From Neisseria perflava (lineage in GTDB: Bacteria > Pseudomonadota > Gammaproteobacteria > Burkholderiales > Neisseriaceae): DNA of 64,000 nucleotides. The notes under the pieces are model-generated. The model was not told the origin of the DNA. It searched no databases and saw only the letters and a list, made by a program, of their open reading frames with translations. The translations under genes were made by a program, and so were the position numbers. Location of the stretch: NCBI RefSeq assembly GCF_019334725.1, contig NZ_CP079818.1, positions 1,240,001-1,304,000 of the forward strand, written 5' to 3'. Of the stretch, positions 8,534-17,864 are shown in pieces (position 1 is the stretch's first letter; each line of letters starts with the position of its first letter).

Positions 8534-8728
8534 TTATTTTTTGTTGATGCGGCAGGTGTTGATGCCCAATAAACTGTACAGTGCGCAGTTGCCAATCAGT
8601 GCTGTACCCAGAGGGATGATGCCCAGCCAACCCCACCAGCCAATTTGTCCGGTAGCGGCTGCAGCAATCAGTGCTACGCTGATAACAATACGGATTACGC
8701 GATCCAAAGTACCCAAGTTTCGTTTCAT
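8534..8728 (-). CDS. DUF2892 small membrane protein
   Basis: A 64-residue protein with two hydrophobic helices and the family's conserved Cys-containing segment (GNCALYSLLGINTC). DUF2892 proteins resemble the membrane half of YgaP. It is the first gene of the unit with the rhodanese and ArsR genes. Its role is unknown, probably sulfur handling at the inner membrane. The ATG has an AGGAGC site. Confidence 0.82.
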   Translation of the reverse strand: MKRNLGTLDRVIRIVISVALIAAAATGQIGWWGWLGIIPLGTALIGNCALYSLLGINTCRINKK

Positions 8729-8917
8729 TTTATTGCTCCTTGTTTCAGAATGAATTGTCTATAAATAAAAATATATAACAAAAATCACATATGAGAAATA
8801 TTATAGCTTTAAAGATGACTTTGTCAAATGGTTTACAGTAAAAGTGTAATGAATATTTGCATTGTATTTTTTAAACGCACAAATAGAATCAATCTCCAAC
8901 GGCATGGTTAAATGTAA

Positions 8918-9130
8918 AAATACAGCCTGATATTTTCAGACGGCACTGGAGATGATCTATATAATATTTTATTTATATTGGAAGAATTGGTAGTCAGTTT
9001 TCAGAAGGAGTCAAATCATGACCGATTCGGAAAAGAAGTCCAATGGAGACGATTTGAAGACTGGATAATCCGTTGTGTAACTAGCAAGGGGGAGGAAATA
9101 CTTTTAAATCAAATTGTCTACGAATTATAA
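8918..9130 (+). pseudogene. Open frame with coding appearance but no good start
   Basis: The frame is open for 70 codons and stops at 9128-9130, two bases before a DUS hairpin, as real genes here often do. The residues look protein-like (NHDRFGKEVQWRRFEDWIIR). No ATG or ribosome site is in this frame. In the overlapping frame an ATG at 9018 has an excellent AGAAGGAG site but stops after 16 codons. A single-base shift near the AAAA run at about 9035 would join the two into a protein of about 38 residues. It may be a frameshifted small gene or the remnant of a larger one. The rest of this 470-bp gap shows only AT-rich sequence. Confidence 0.3.
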
Positions 9131-9131
9131 A

Positions 9132-9163
9132 AGGCCGTCTGAAAATTGAATTTCAGACGGCCT
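9132..9163. terminator. DUS inverted pair
   Basis: AGGCCGTCTGAA and its complement around a six-base loop. It serves the receptor gene that ends at 9198 on the minus strand. Confidence 0.75.
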
Positions 9164-9197
9164 TTTATTTCCTTATAACGTCATAATGTTCGTATCA

Positions 9198-11294
9198 TTA
9201 GAAACGATAGTTCATGCCCAAGGCAAACTCGCGGCCGCGTTCGTAGAAGGGCACGCGTCCGTTGCCGTCGGGGAAGCGTTGGCTGTGCGAACGGTATTGC
9301 TTGTTGCCGATGTTGTTGACGGCGAAGTTGACGTTCAGGTTGTCTTTTTTCAGCGGCTGCCAGTTGGCGTAGATGTCGTGTACGCCGTAACCGGCTTTTT
9401 TGCCGTGTATCGTGCCTTGTCCGCGGGCGACGTCGGTGTATTTCACGCTTTGGGCGTAGCGACCGCGCCAGCCAATTTCGAGTTTGTGGTTTTCAAACTG
9501 ATAAGACAGGCCGGTCAGCCATTGGCGGCCGGTGTTCCAGAAGGTGAACGAGCTTTCGTGGTCTTCCGCTTGAATCGGGCTTTCGCCGTAGTACATTTCG
9601 CCGTTCAGACGCGGTTTGACGTAGGATACGCCGGCGCGCGCGGTCAGGCCGCCCCAGCGGTAGGATGCGTCAAGTTCGTAGCCGTAGGTTTTGAGCGTGC
9701 CGCCGTTGTAAATCTTGCCGCGTTCGGTGATGGAGGCGGTGTTGTTATTGATTTTTGCCCAACGATAGACGATGAGGTCTTTGATGCGTTGGTGGAACAC
9801 GCTGCCACTGACGTTGAAATTGTCGTTGCGCCATCTGAAGCCGAGTTCGGCGCGGCGGGCGGTTTCGGCTTTGAGGTTGCTGTCCAAATCGGCGGCGGCG
9901 CCTGCGCGTTCGTTAGCCAACAGGGCTTCGTTCAGGCGGGGCGCACGGCTTGCCTGATTGAGGTTTGCCAAGAGGGAGAAGTTGTCGTTGATGTCCCAAA
10001 TCGCGCCGATGCTGGGGTTGAGCTGGCCGTGCGACGCGCTTTGTTTGCTGGCGGCGTTGTATTTGAAATGGTCGTAACGCAGGCCGGTGGTCAGGGTGAC
10101 GGGGTGCAGGTTCCAAATGCCTTCCGCGTACACGCCGTATTCGGCTTTTTTCTCTTTGTCGCGGTCATACAGGCCGAGAATCTTCAGCCATGCGCCTTTG
10201 TCGGACGGCTCGGAGGTTTCGTGGCGGTAGTTAACGCCGTATTTCACCATGTGTCCGTCGCCGAAAGAGCTGGCGAGGTTCAGATTCGCGCCGGTCGCTT
10301 TGATTTTGCTTAACTCAAGTTTGCCGATGGGAACGCCGCCTTGCGCTGTGCCGGAAGCTTGGGCTTTTGGAGAAGGGGCGCCTTTGGGCGGTTTGGTGTC
10401 GTCGGTATTGATTTGGAAGACGTTGGCATCGATTTTGTCGATGAAGCCGACGTTGCGGCCGCGGTATTCCAGATTGTAGGTTTGTTCTTTTTGATAAGTG
10501 CCGTCCACGCCGATGTAGCTGTCAACGTTTTGGAACTCGGCTTTGTCGGTGCGGTTGCCTTTTTGGTATTCCTGACGGTAGGTCAGGCGGATGCCGTGGT
10601 CGTCGTTGAAATCGTAGCCGAGTTTGGCGAGGTAGCTGTGCTGTTTCAGACGACTGCCGAGGTTGACATTGCCGTTACCGTCTTTGTAGTCACGGTTGTT
10701 GAGGAAGTTGCCTGCAAACAGGGCATCGAAGCCGTTTTGATAGCCGTAAACCGCTGCGCTGCCGGTTGAGCCTTTATTGCTGCTCAAGCCTGCGCCCAGT
10801 TTGAAACCGAAAGGTTTGCCGTCGGTCAGCAGGTCTTTTGCGTCAACCGTTGTTACGCGGATGGTACCGCCGACCGCACCCAAACCCGCGCTTGCCGCGC
10901 CTGTGCCTTTTTCGACGTTGATGCTTTTCACCAAAGCAGGATCAAGCTGGAAGCGGCTTTGGTGGTGGAAGATTTTTGTGGATTGGCTGGTGTTGTCGAC
11001 TTCTAGGTTAATTTTGTCTTCACCAACGCCGCGGATGCTGTAAAACTGCGCCACGCCGTTGCCGCCGCCGACATCCATACCGATTTGATCTTTCATGACT
11101 TGTTTTAAATCGGTCGAAATTTCGCGATCGAGCTGGTTGCGGGTTACACGAGTCGGTACGGCAGTACCGGTGACCTTAATTTCATTCAGCTCGGCAGTTT
11201 CTGCGGGTTGCAAATTTTCGGCATGAGCGAAGCTGGTTGATAATGCGAGTGTAATGATACTAAGGCGGAATACAGGAGAGGAGACCTTATTCAT
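9198..11294 (-). CDS. TonB-dependent outer-membrane receptor, FetA/FrpB-like
   Basis: A 698-residue receptor with a signal peptide ending AHA (residue about 25), a TonB-box region (ELNEIKVTG), a plug domain to about residue 170 and a 22-strand barrel ending in Phe (GMNYRF). Plug segments such as GGGNGVAQF, HQSRFQLDPALVK and TVDAKDLL, and the barrel segment LEIGWRGRYAQS, closely follow meningococcal FetA (FrpB), a ferric-siderophore receptor. The meningococcal fetB-F transporter genes do not follow it here. No poly-C tract like the one that phase-varies meningococcal fetA is seen upstream; instead a Fur-box-like site is present. Ligand cannot be assigned. Confidence 0.88.
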   Translation of the reverse strand: MNKVSSPVFRLSIITLALSTSFAHAENLQPAETAELNEIKVTGTAVPTRVTRNQLDREISTDLKQVMKDQIGMDVGGGNGVAQFYSIRGVGEDKINLEVDNTSQSTKIFHHQSRFQLDPALVKSINVEKGTGAASAGLGAVGGTIRVTTVDAKDLLTDGKPFGFKLGAGLSSNKGSTGSAAVYGYQNGFDALFAGNFLNNRDYKDGNGNVNLGSRLKQHSYLAKLGYDFNDDHGIRLTYRQEYQKGNRTDKAEFQNVDSYIGVDGTYQKEQTYNLEYRGRNVGFIDKIDANVFQINTDDTKPPKGAPSPKAQASGTAQGGVPIGKLELSKIKATGANLNLASSFGDGHMVKYGVNYRHETSEPSDKGAWLKILGLYDRDKEKKAEYGVYAEGIWNLHPVTLTTGLRYDHFKYNAASKQSASHGQLNPSIGAIWDINDNFSLLANLNQASRAPRLNEALLANERAGAAADLDSNLKAETARRAELGFRWRNDNFNVSGSVFHQRIKDLIVYRWAKINNNTASITERGKIYNGGTLKTYGYELDASYRWGGLTARAGVSYVKPRLNGEMYYGESPIQAEDHESSFTFWNTGRQWLTGLSYQFENHKLEIGWRGRYAQSVKYTDVARGQGTIHGKKAGYGVHDIYANWQPLKKDNLNVNFAVNNIGNKQYRSHSQRFPDGNGRVPFYERGREFALGMNYRF

Positions 11295-11330
11295 GATTTT
11301 TCCTAAGTAAAAAATTGACTGTTTATTCTA

Positions 11331-11352
11331 ATTATTCTAATAATGATTATCA
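11331..11352 (-). promoter_or_regulatory. Fur-box-like site upstream of the FetA-like receptor
   Basis: ATTCTAATAATGATTATCA resembles the 19-bp Fur consensus of repeated NATWAT hexamers. It lies about 40 bp 5' of the receptor start, where iron repression would be expected. The match is imperfect. The rest of the 11295-11567 gap is AT-rich with no evident gene. Confidence 0.55.
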
Positions 11353-11567
11353 AATTCTTAATGGATATTAATAAATATATTCTGTTTTATTCCAGTCTCA
11401 AATTAATAGGATTTTTATAAAAATCAATTAGTTTATATTTTTAGTTAAATTTAGTAAATATTCTTTGGTTGGGAAATGGGTTGAGTCTTACTTTTTCCGA
11501 GAGGGAGAGATGGGATAGCTTAAATATCTGTCAATAAAGAATTTTGTCTATCAGTGTTTTATTTAAA

Positions 11568-11599
11568 AGGCCGTCTGAAAAGTACTTTTCAGACGGCCT
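11568..11599 (-). terminator. DUS inverted pair after cardiolipin synthase
   Basis: AGGCCGTCTGAA, six-base loop, complement; directly 3' of the minus-strand gene ending at 11613. Confidence 0.75.
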
Positions 11600-11612
11600 A
11601 AATATTTATGTT

Positions 11613-13106
11613 TTACAACAAAGGACTCATCAGGCGGACGGCATTTTCCACGAGGCCGCGGAGTTTGGAGCGTTGTTGCCATGATTTGATGGCAATGTAG
11701 CTGCTGTTTTTAAGGTAGCTGCGTTGTAGGTGGCAGATTTGTTTGGTGGTATCGCGATCGTAGATGGCGAGGCTGATTTCGAGGTTGAGGAAGAAGCTGC
11801 GCATGTCCATGTTGACCGTGCCGAAGAGGGAGTAGTCTTCGTCAATGGTCATGGTTTTGGCATGTAAGAGCCCACCTTCAAACATGGCAATTTTGACCCC
11901 GGCTTCCAGCAACATAGGGTAGTAGGCGCGTGAGGCGTAGCGTACCATCAGTGAATCGACTTTGGCTGGCAGTATCAGGGTCACTTTGACGCCGCGTTTG
12001 GCGGCAACGGTTAATGCCATGAGAAGCGGCTCGTCGGGGACAAAGTAGGGAGTGGTAATCGTGATTTGTTTGGTGGCGGCATAGATGGCGCTGATGATGG
12101 TTTCGTAGATAACGAAGCTGCCTTGCTCGGGAGCGGATGGAATGATTTGGGCAACAATATCGCCTTGCTGCATTTTTTCGGGAAGGATTTTAGGTAGCAG
12201 GCTTTGGGCTTGATTGAGGTATGTTTGTACGTTTTGGAGGTTTTCATCGGTTTCGACGGCAAGGTCGGCGAAGAAGACGGCAGACAGTTCCAAAACCATA
12301 GGCCCTGTACAGCGCATCATGACATCTACCCATTCTCCGACGCCGGAGTTTTGTTTGAAATAGCGGGGGTCGACAAGGTTGAAGCTGCCTGTGTAACCGA
12401 TTTTGCTGTCGATAACGAGGATTTTGCGGTGGTTGCGCAGATCGGTGCGCGTGAATAGTGTACGCCAGATGCCGACAGGTAATGAGGTATGTACTTCAAC
12501 GCCTGCTTGGCGCAGTATCTCTACCCAGTCACTTTCAAAAAAGCTCCTGCTGCCGACGGCATCAGCCAGAATGGCACAGTCAACGTCCCGATCTGCGGCG
12601 GCAAGAATTTCATTTAAAATTTCTTCGATGCGACCTTTGGGCTCGATAATGTAAAAGGCCAGCAGGCAGGAATGGGTTGCGGCGCGTATGTCCGTAAGCA
12701 TGCTGTCGATGATGGCATCGGTGGTTGAGAGCAGGCTCATGGCGTTGCCTTTGGTGGCACCCAGCCCCGTTCCTTTTTCGGCAACTTTACTGATGCCGTG
12801 GTAACGTGATTTGACTTGGTCGGCAATGTCGAGATAGATATCGGCTAGATGGGTGGCGGCAAAGTTGCGGTAGAAGCGGTTCATTTCGCCGGTACGTTTG
12901 GCGCGGGCCGTGCCGAGACGCGGCTCGCCGATAAGGATGTAGGCGATGGTTCCGAACACGGGGAAAAGGAAGAGGATAATTAGCCAGGCAAAGGTTGAGC
13001 CGATATTTTTTTGTTTGTACAACACGCGCAGCATGCAGACGAGTGCGGCGCAGGTGTGGGCGAAGATAAAAATTTCGGTCCAGGTGATGTCTTTTAAAAA
13101 ATTCAT
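11613..13106 (-). CDS. cls: Cardiolipin synthase (phospholipase D family)
   Basis: A 497-residue inner-membrane enzyme that condenses two phosphatidylglycerols into cardiolipin. Two N-terminal hydrophobic segments (about 8-30 and 38-60) precede two HKD catalytic motifs: HRKILVID with the downstream GSFN, and HAKTMTID with the downstream GTVNMD. I chose the ATG at 13104-13106 (MNFLKDITWTEIF) because the longer frame adds 31 residues unlike the family; the ribosome site is weak. Length is close to E. coli ClsA. Confidence 0.9.
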   Translation of the reverse strand: MNFLKDITWTEIFIFAHTCAALVCMLRVLYKQKNIGSTFAWLIILFLFPVFGTIAYILIGEPRLGTARAKRTGEMNRFYRNFAATHLADIYLDIADQVKSRYHGISKVAEKGTGLGATKGNAMSLLSTTDAIIDSMLTDIRAATHSCLLAFYIIEPKGRIEEILNEILAAADRDVDCAILADAVGSRSFFESDWVEILRQAGVEVHTSLPVGIWRTLFTRTDLRNHRKILVIDSKIGYTGSFNLVDPRYFKQNSGVGEWVDVMMRCTGPMVLELSAVFFADLAVETDENLQNVQTYLNQAQSLLPKILPEKMQQGDIVAQIIPSAPEQGSFVIYETIISAIYAATKQITITTPYFVPDEPLLMALTVAAKRGVKVTLILPAKVDSLMVRYASRAYYPMLLEAGVKIAMFEGGLLHAKTMTIDEDYSLFGTVNMDMRSFFLNLEISLAIYDRDTTKQICHLQRSYLKNSSYIAIKSWQQRSKLRGLVENAVRLMSPLL

Positions 13107-13182
13107 ATTCGGTAGAGGGAGTGGATGTGTTTTTAAGTTTGAAGGTGTCAGCTGATAAGCTTCAGATATTAAGTATATAGAA

Positions 13183-13238
13183 AAACCGTCTAAAAACAAA
13201 TTTACACGATAATCGTGTTTTTTGTTTTCAGACGGCCT
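13183..13238 (-). terminator. Imperfect DUS hairpin after hemE
   Basis: A degenerate DUS (CCGTCTAAAA) pairs with an intact TTCAGACGGCCT. An inner stem (ACACGAT/ATCGTGT) extends the hairpin. It lies between hemE and cls. Confidence 0.6.
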
Positions 13239-13252
13239 TTGAGTTGCTTTAA

Positions 13253-14314
13253 TTAACGGTGATACTGACGGGACAATTCGTGTACGGTATCGACCAAAAT
13301 TTTAGCGTGTTCCGGATTGGCGTGTTGGTTGATACCGTGGCCGAGGTTGAATACATGGCCGCTGCCGTTGCCGTAGTCGGCGAGGATGCGTGCGACCTCG
13401 GTGCGGATAGATTCTGGTGTGCCGAAGAGGGCAAACGGGTCGAAGTTGCCTTGCAGGGCAACTTGTTCGCCGACGCGACGGCGTGCTTCGCCGATGTTGC
13501 AGGTCCAGTCCAGGCCCAATGCGTCTGCGCCGATTTCTGCCATGCTTTCCAGCCATAAGCCGCCGCCTTTGGCAAATACGATAACAGGCACGCGGCGGCC
13601 TTCGCTTTCGCGTTTGAGTCCGGCAACGATTTGTCGGATGTACTTCAGGCTGAACTCTTTAAATGCGGCATCGCTCAACACGCCGCCCCAAGTATCGAAA
13701 ATTTGTACGGCTTGTGCGCCGGCATCGATTTGGGCATTGAGATAAGCGGTAACGGCTTGGGCGTTGGTGTCGAGGATTTTATGCAGTAAATCAGGGCGCG
13801 AATACATCATTGTTTTGATGGTGCGGAATTCTTTGCTGCTGCCGCCTTCGACCATGTAGCAGGCGAGTGTGAACGGGCTGCCGGAGAAGCCGATGAGTGG
13901 CACGCGGCCGCCCAGTGCTTTACGGATGGAAGTTACTGCGTCAAAGACGTATTGCAGTTTTTCCATATCGGGAACTTGCAGTTTGGCAATGTCGGCTTCG
14001 TGTTGCAAGGCACGTTCAAATTTCGGGCCTTCGCCTTCGGCAAAATACAGACCCAAACCCATGGCGTCGGGTACGGTCAGAATGTCGGAAAACAGAATCG
14101 CTGCGTCCAGATCAAAACGTTCTAAAGGCTGGATGGTAACTTCGGTTGCCAGCTCGGTGTTTTTACACAAATCGAGAAAGCTGCCTGCGCGTGCGCGTGT
14201 GGCTTTGTATTCAGGCAGATAGCGTCCGGCTTGGCGCATCATCCAGATGGGCGTGTATTCGACAGGCTGTTTGAGCAGGGCGCGGAGGAAAGTGTCGTTT
14301 TTCAGAGCAGTCAT
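13253..14314 (-). CDS. hemE: Uroporphyrinogen decarboxylase
   Basis: Cytoplasmic haem-pathway enzyme converting uroporphyrinogen III to coproporphyrinogen III. Its 353 residues are standard. The signature PIWMMRQAGRYLPEY is at about residues 22-36. The catalytic Asp lies in ILFSDILTVPDAMG, and GFSGSPFTLACYMVEG and the C-terminal FNLGHGI follow the family. It lies downstream of hemY and hemD-X on the same strand, separated by a DUS pair. Confidence 0.96.
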   Translation of the reverse strand: MTALKNDTFLRALLKQPVEYTPIWMMRQAGRYLPEYKATRARAGSFLDLCKNTELATEVTIQPLERFDLDAAILFSDILTVPDAMGLGLYFAEGEGPKFERALQHEADIAKLQVPDMEKLQYVFDAVTSIRKALGGRVPLIGFSGSPFTLACYMVEGGSSKEFRTIKTMMYSRPDLLHKILDTNAQAVTAYLNAQIDAGAQAVQIFDTWGGVLSDAAFKEFSLKYIRQIVAGLKRESEGRRVPVIVFAKGGGLWLESMAEIGADALGLDWTCNIGEARRRVGEQVALQGNFDPFALFGTPESIRTEVARILADYGNGSGHVFNLGHGINQHANPEHAKILVDTVHELSRQYHR

Positions 14315-14351
14315 GATAAATAGGCTTTCTGATTTGGTGTGTTGGACAAAG

Positions 14352-14388
14352 TTCAGACGGCCTTAGATATGTATTGAGGCCGTCTGAA
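14352..14388 (-). terminator. DUS pair between hemY and hemE
   Basis: TTCAGACGGCCT followed by AGGCCGTCTGAA, in outward order relative to most pairs here. It may attenuate readthrough into hemE. Confidence 0.5.
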
Positions 14389-14449
14389 ATGATTAAATGA
14401 TTGGTTCTGTTGTAGATTTCATATTATCGCTTAATGCGAAATCAGCACA

Positions 14450-15673
14450 TTAATTTGGTTGGGGAAGGGCTGCCGGATGTTCTTCTTCGGCCACGCTTTC
14501 CAAAACCAGATTGCGTTGTTCTTGCGCTTTTTGCGGCTGATCGGTTTCATCAAACACGCGAGCCAAGACCAAATGCGCAGATACGCTGGGTTGCAGGGCA
14601 ATGCTGGCTTCGAGGTAGCCTTGGGCTTTGCCCCAAAGTTTGCGTCCGTAAGCCAGTTGGCCAAGATACATCAACAGTGGTGCATTGTCCGGTTGTTCCT
14701 GCAACCAAGAATCTGCCAAATCAATGGCTTTTTGCTGGTCGCGCTCGCTTAGGAAACGAACGGATTCGACAAATGCTTCCAAAAGCTCGGGCTGGCGGTT
14801 TTGCGGATAATGGTTTTTTACCCATTTGACCGCTTCGGCATACAAGCCCAAGCGCTCGTATTTTTCGGCAATCGCGACGCACAATTCGCCAGACTTCACA
14901 CTTTCGGGAATCTGTTTCAAACAGGCTTTCAGACGGCCTGCATCGGTTACTTCGCTCAAGAGGCGGCGATATGCCCAGTTCTGATACTGTTCTGCTTCGT
15001 AATCGTTGATAGCGCCGGCTTTGACCAGTTTTTCCGCTTTTGCCAAGACATCTGAAGCATCGCCGTGATCAAAGGCATAACGCAATTGCAGGCGCACCAA
15101 GCGGCTTAAGTTGCCGTTGATTTTGGCTGCGGCTTCAAGATTTTGTGCGGCAGTCGGATAATCGCGGCAGCCCAGTGCGGATTCAGCCAGCAAAAGATGA
15201 CGGGAAAGCTGTTGTTTTTGCGGAAGGTGTTCGATTTCGTGCAGGTAGCGGTCGCGCAGTTCGAAGTTTTCCATTTGGTCGGCCGCGTGCGCGCCCAACA
15301 TCAAAGCCAGGGTACGGTTGTCGCCTGCTTCTTTGTTTTGCAAGACTTTGGCGGCTTCTTGTTCGGCTTTTTCAAAACGGCCTTCAAAATATGCCAAACC
15401 TGCGCTGTTCAAAGAGGCGGAAGCCTGACGGCCTTTGCGGGCAATGCCGAAGCGTTGCATACGCGCTGGAATATTTAAGAGGCCGAACACGAATTTAATC
15501 AGGAAATACAAGACGAATACGCTCAACAGCAGGCCTAAAACAAAGGCATGCAGATTGATACGCAGCATGGTTTGCTCAACCACGACATACACGTTACCTG
15601 TATAAATGCCGGAAGCCAACGCTAAACCAACGGCGGCGGCAAACAGAATGACAATCCAAACGACGGTTTTCAT
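14450..15673 (-). CDS. hemY: HemY-type haem biosynthesis TPR protein
   Basis: A 407-residue inner-membrane protein with two N-terminal transmembrane helices (about 4-25 and 42-66; HemY_N region ending FGIARKGRQ) and a TPR-rich C-terminal part (GLAYFEGRFEKAEQEA, GLYAEAVKWVK). It is proposed to coordinate haem-pathway enzymes at the membrane; it is not the protoporphyrinogen oxidase also called HemY in Bacillus. The start overlaps the end of hemD-X by four bases, so translation is probably coupled. Confidence 0.92.
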   Translation of the reverse strand: MKTVVWIVILFAAAVGLALASGIYTGNVYVVVEQTMLRINLHAFVLGLLLSVFVLYFLIKFVFGLLNIPARMQRFGIARKGRQASASLNSAGLAYFEGRFEKAEQEAAKVLQNKEAGDNRTLALMLGAHAADQMENFELRDRYLHEIEHLPQKQQLSRHLLLAESALGCRDYPTAAQNLEAAAKINGNLSRLVRLQLRYAFDHGDASDVLAKAEKLVKAGAINDYEAEQYQNWAYRRLLSEVTDAGRLKACLKQIPESVKSGELCVAIAEKYERLGLYAEAVKWVKNHYPQNRQPELLEAFVESVRFLSERDQQKAIDLADSWLQEQPDNAPLLMYLGQLAYGRKLWGKAQGYLEASIALQPSVSAHLVLARVFDETDQPQKAQEQRNLVLESVAEEEHPAALPQPN

Positions 15674-17793
15674 GCTTGCTCTCCTTTAATTTTGGCAGCA
15701 GGCTTGGTTTGGTTTTGTGGTTTGGCAGCTTCGGCGGCCGGTTCTTTTTTGTTTTCAGACGGCAAAGCAGGTGCTTCCAGAGATTGAGGGGCAGAAGCGG
15801 CAGCCGGTGCGGCAGTCGTGGCTTGTTCGGTAGCTGCAGCCGGAGCGGAAGCGGTTTTCTCGGCAGCTTGGGTTTGCGTAGCTTCTTCGGTCGTCATTTG
15901 TGTACGCGAACCTTCTTGATAAGCACGAACGGCGCTCAAGCTGGCTTTCAGGCTGTCGTCTGAAATCATGCGGACATCAAGGGCTTTGAGTTCGGCCAAC
16001 TCTTTCAACCATGACTGGGTAGCAGGGGATTTGCTGTCGAAGTATTGCTTCACGGTTGCTTCAACGTTGTTCAAATCGCTTTGGTACACTTCGCCATTGT
16101 GTTGCAACAGGGCAATGCGCGCATCCAAAAGGCGTAGGCGCAGGTTTTCACGGATGAAGTAGGTTTGTTCGGGCGAAATCAACATGGCGTCGTTGCTGTC
16201 CAGATGACGGACTTCAACCAAGCCTTTGAGGGCATTGATGGATTTTTCCCATGTGTTTTCCCACCAAGTTCCTGAATTAGTGGCTTCGACAGGCGCGGCA
16301 CCCGGTTTCAATACGCCGTCCAAGACTAAAGGCAGTCCGGAAATACCGGTTTCCAAGCGGTCGATACGCAAGGCAGTAGCGGAAATATCGACATAAGGAC
16401 GGTTTTTCAGCGCGGCCAAATCATTGCTGATGGCTTGTTTGATGGGGATAAGTTCAGGCTGTTCAAAACGGCTTAAGCGGCTGTCGAGGTGTTCCAATAC
16501 GCTGACCGCGCCTTGAAGGTTGCCAGACAGCATCAATTGTTGCGAAGCAGTGTTCAACATCGATTCAGCTTCGTCAACCAGCCAGTTGATACGGCCTTTG
16601 AGCAGCTCTTGATAAGCTTTCTGCATTTGCAGGATTTGATCGCTATTGTTTTTTTGACCGTTGTTCAAGCGGTCTAACTCGGCCTGAATAGCGGTTTGGC
16701 GGTTGAGGTTGTCTTTTAAAAGGCTGGCGTTTTCAGATTCGCCCAACGCAGCTTTGTCGATTTTTTGATTGAATTCGAGCTCTTGGTTTTTTAAAACATT
16801 TTGACCCTGTACAAACAGGAATCCGCTCGCGCCCAAGCCAAGCAGTGCCAAGACGATCGCACCTGCGGCCAAGGCTTTGCCGCCAGATTGTTTGATGATA
16901 ACAGGGGCGTTGTTTTGTGGGAGATTGTTGGACTCGGGCATGCTCGCCTCCACTCGCTGAGGTTGGGTAGGTTTGATTTGTTCAGACGGCCTGGTGTTTT
17001 CAGAACGTTCAGGCGCCGTAGTTGCCGTATTGGCAACTTGTTGGGTATCTTTATTGTCTTCGACTGGGTTCACTGCTTGGCTCCTTTGTGGTATGGATGA
17101 AAGTGCAGCGGATAAAGAAGTGACGGTTTCTACATGTTTGGCACCGACGATGCGAAGCGCATCGGCAATGCGAGGATGGTGGGTAAAGTATAGCAAGGAT
17201 TCGAAGAATCGGGAAAATTGCGGCGGAATCTGATGGAAAAATTCGCGCGCGAGCTCGCCGGATGTAACGTAGGCGGCGGCGATGTCTTCAGTTTTAAAGT
17301 TCTGCCAATCGATGGCGTGTGGCCGTCTGAAATAGATTTCAGCGATGTTGATTTGGAAACCCAGTTCGGTCAGTTTGTCTGCTAGAAAATCACGGCCTCC
17401 ATGGCCTCGAATGATTAGAACTCGGGCGTTGGGTGGTAGGTTTTTCCAAATAGGCATTCTCAAGACGGCTTCGCTGTCGTTACCATCTTCGGGAGAGAAT
17501 ACGGGATAGGGGGAGAATTGCGCCAAAGTATGTTGGCTGGTTTGGCCGACGGTAATGTGTACTTTAGGGCCGTCTGAAAAGGTCAGATACGGTACTGCAG
17601 TTTCAATAGTGGTCGGGCTGACCCAAAACACCACATCGGCTTGCTTGAATTGTTCGGGAAGTTTGTTTAGTGCCGAACGGTCTGCCTCTATTTCAATCGG
17701 ACTCAATACCTGAGCCTGCCAACCGGCTGCATGGCAGGTTTGGATATCTTGCTGTGGACGGTTGGACGGACGGATGATGAGTAGAGTAGGCAT
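15670..17793 (-). CDS. hemD: HemD-HemX fusion: uroporphyrinogen-III synthase plus HemX
   Basis: A 707-residue two-domain protein. Residues about 1-235 form uroporphyrinogen-III synthase, which closes hydroxymethylbilane (YVTSGELAREFF and HPRIADALRIVGA are family segments). A low-complexity linker (about 236-300) follows, then a transmembrane helix (about 306-328) and a coiled HemX region (QAELDRLNNGQKNN onwards), ending in an Ala/Pro/Gln-rich tail. In E. coli hemD and hemX are separate adjacent genes; here one reading frame covers both with no internal stop. The order hemDX-hemY-hemE forms a haem block. Confidence 0.92.
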   Translation of the reverse strand: MPTLLIIRPSNRPQQDIQTCHAAGWQAQVLSPIEIEADRSALNKLPEQFKQADVVFWVSPTTIETAVPYLTFSDGPKVHITVGQTSQHTLAQFSPYPVFSPEDGNDSEAVLRMPIWKNLPPNARVLIIRGHGGRDFLADKLTELGFQINIAEIYFRRPHAIDWQNFKTEDIAAAYVTSGELAREFFHQIPPQFSRFFESLLYFTHHPRIADALRIVGAKHVETVTSLSAALSSIPQRSQAVNPVEDNKDTQQVANTATTAPERSENTRPSEQIKPTQPQRVEASMPESNNLPQNNAPVIIKQSGGKALAAGAIVLALLGLGASGFLFVQGQNVLKNQELEFNQKIDKAALGESENASLLKDNLNRQTAIQAELDRLNNGQKNNSDQILQMQKAYQELLKGRINWLVDEAESMLNTASQQLMLSGNLQGAVSVLEHLDSRLSRFEQPELIPIKQAISNDLAALKNRPYVDISATALRIDRLETGISGLPLVLDGVLKPGAAPVEATNSGTWWENTWEKSINALKGLVEVRHLDSNDAMLISPEQTYFIRENLRLRLLDARIALLQHNGEVYQSDLNNVEATVKQYFDSKSPATQSWLKELAELKALDVRMISDDSLKASLSAVRAYQEGSRTQMTTEEATQTQAAEKTASAPAAATEQATTAAPAAASAPQSLEAPALPSENKKEPAAEAAKPQNQTKPAAKIKGEQA

Positions 17794-17818
17794 AATGTGG
17801 GATAAATTATTAAGGTTT

Positions 17819-17850
17819 AGGCCGTCTGAAAGAAGGGTTTCAGACGGCCT
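17819..17850 (-). terminator. DUS inverted pair after fpr
   Basis: AGGCCGTCTGAA, short loop, complement; 15 bp beyond the fpr stop and 26 bp before the hemD-X start. Confidence 0.75.
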
Positions 17851-17864
17851 GTTGCTGACGTACG

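Noticed and set aside
9186..10313. 375-codon plus-strand frame opposite the FetA-like receptor
   Set aside because: Val/Gly/Ala-rich shadow with no signal; the receptor frame is certain.
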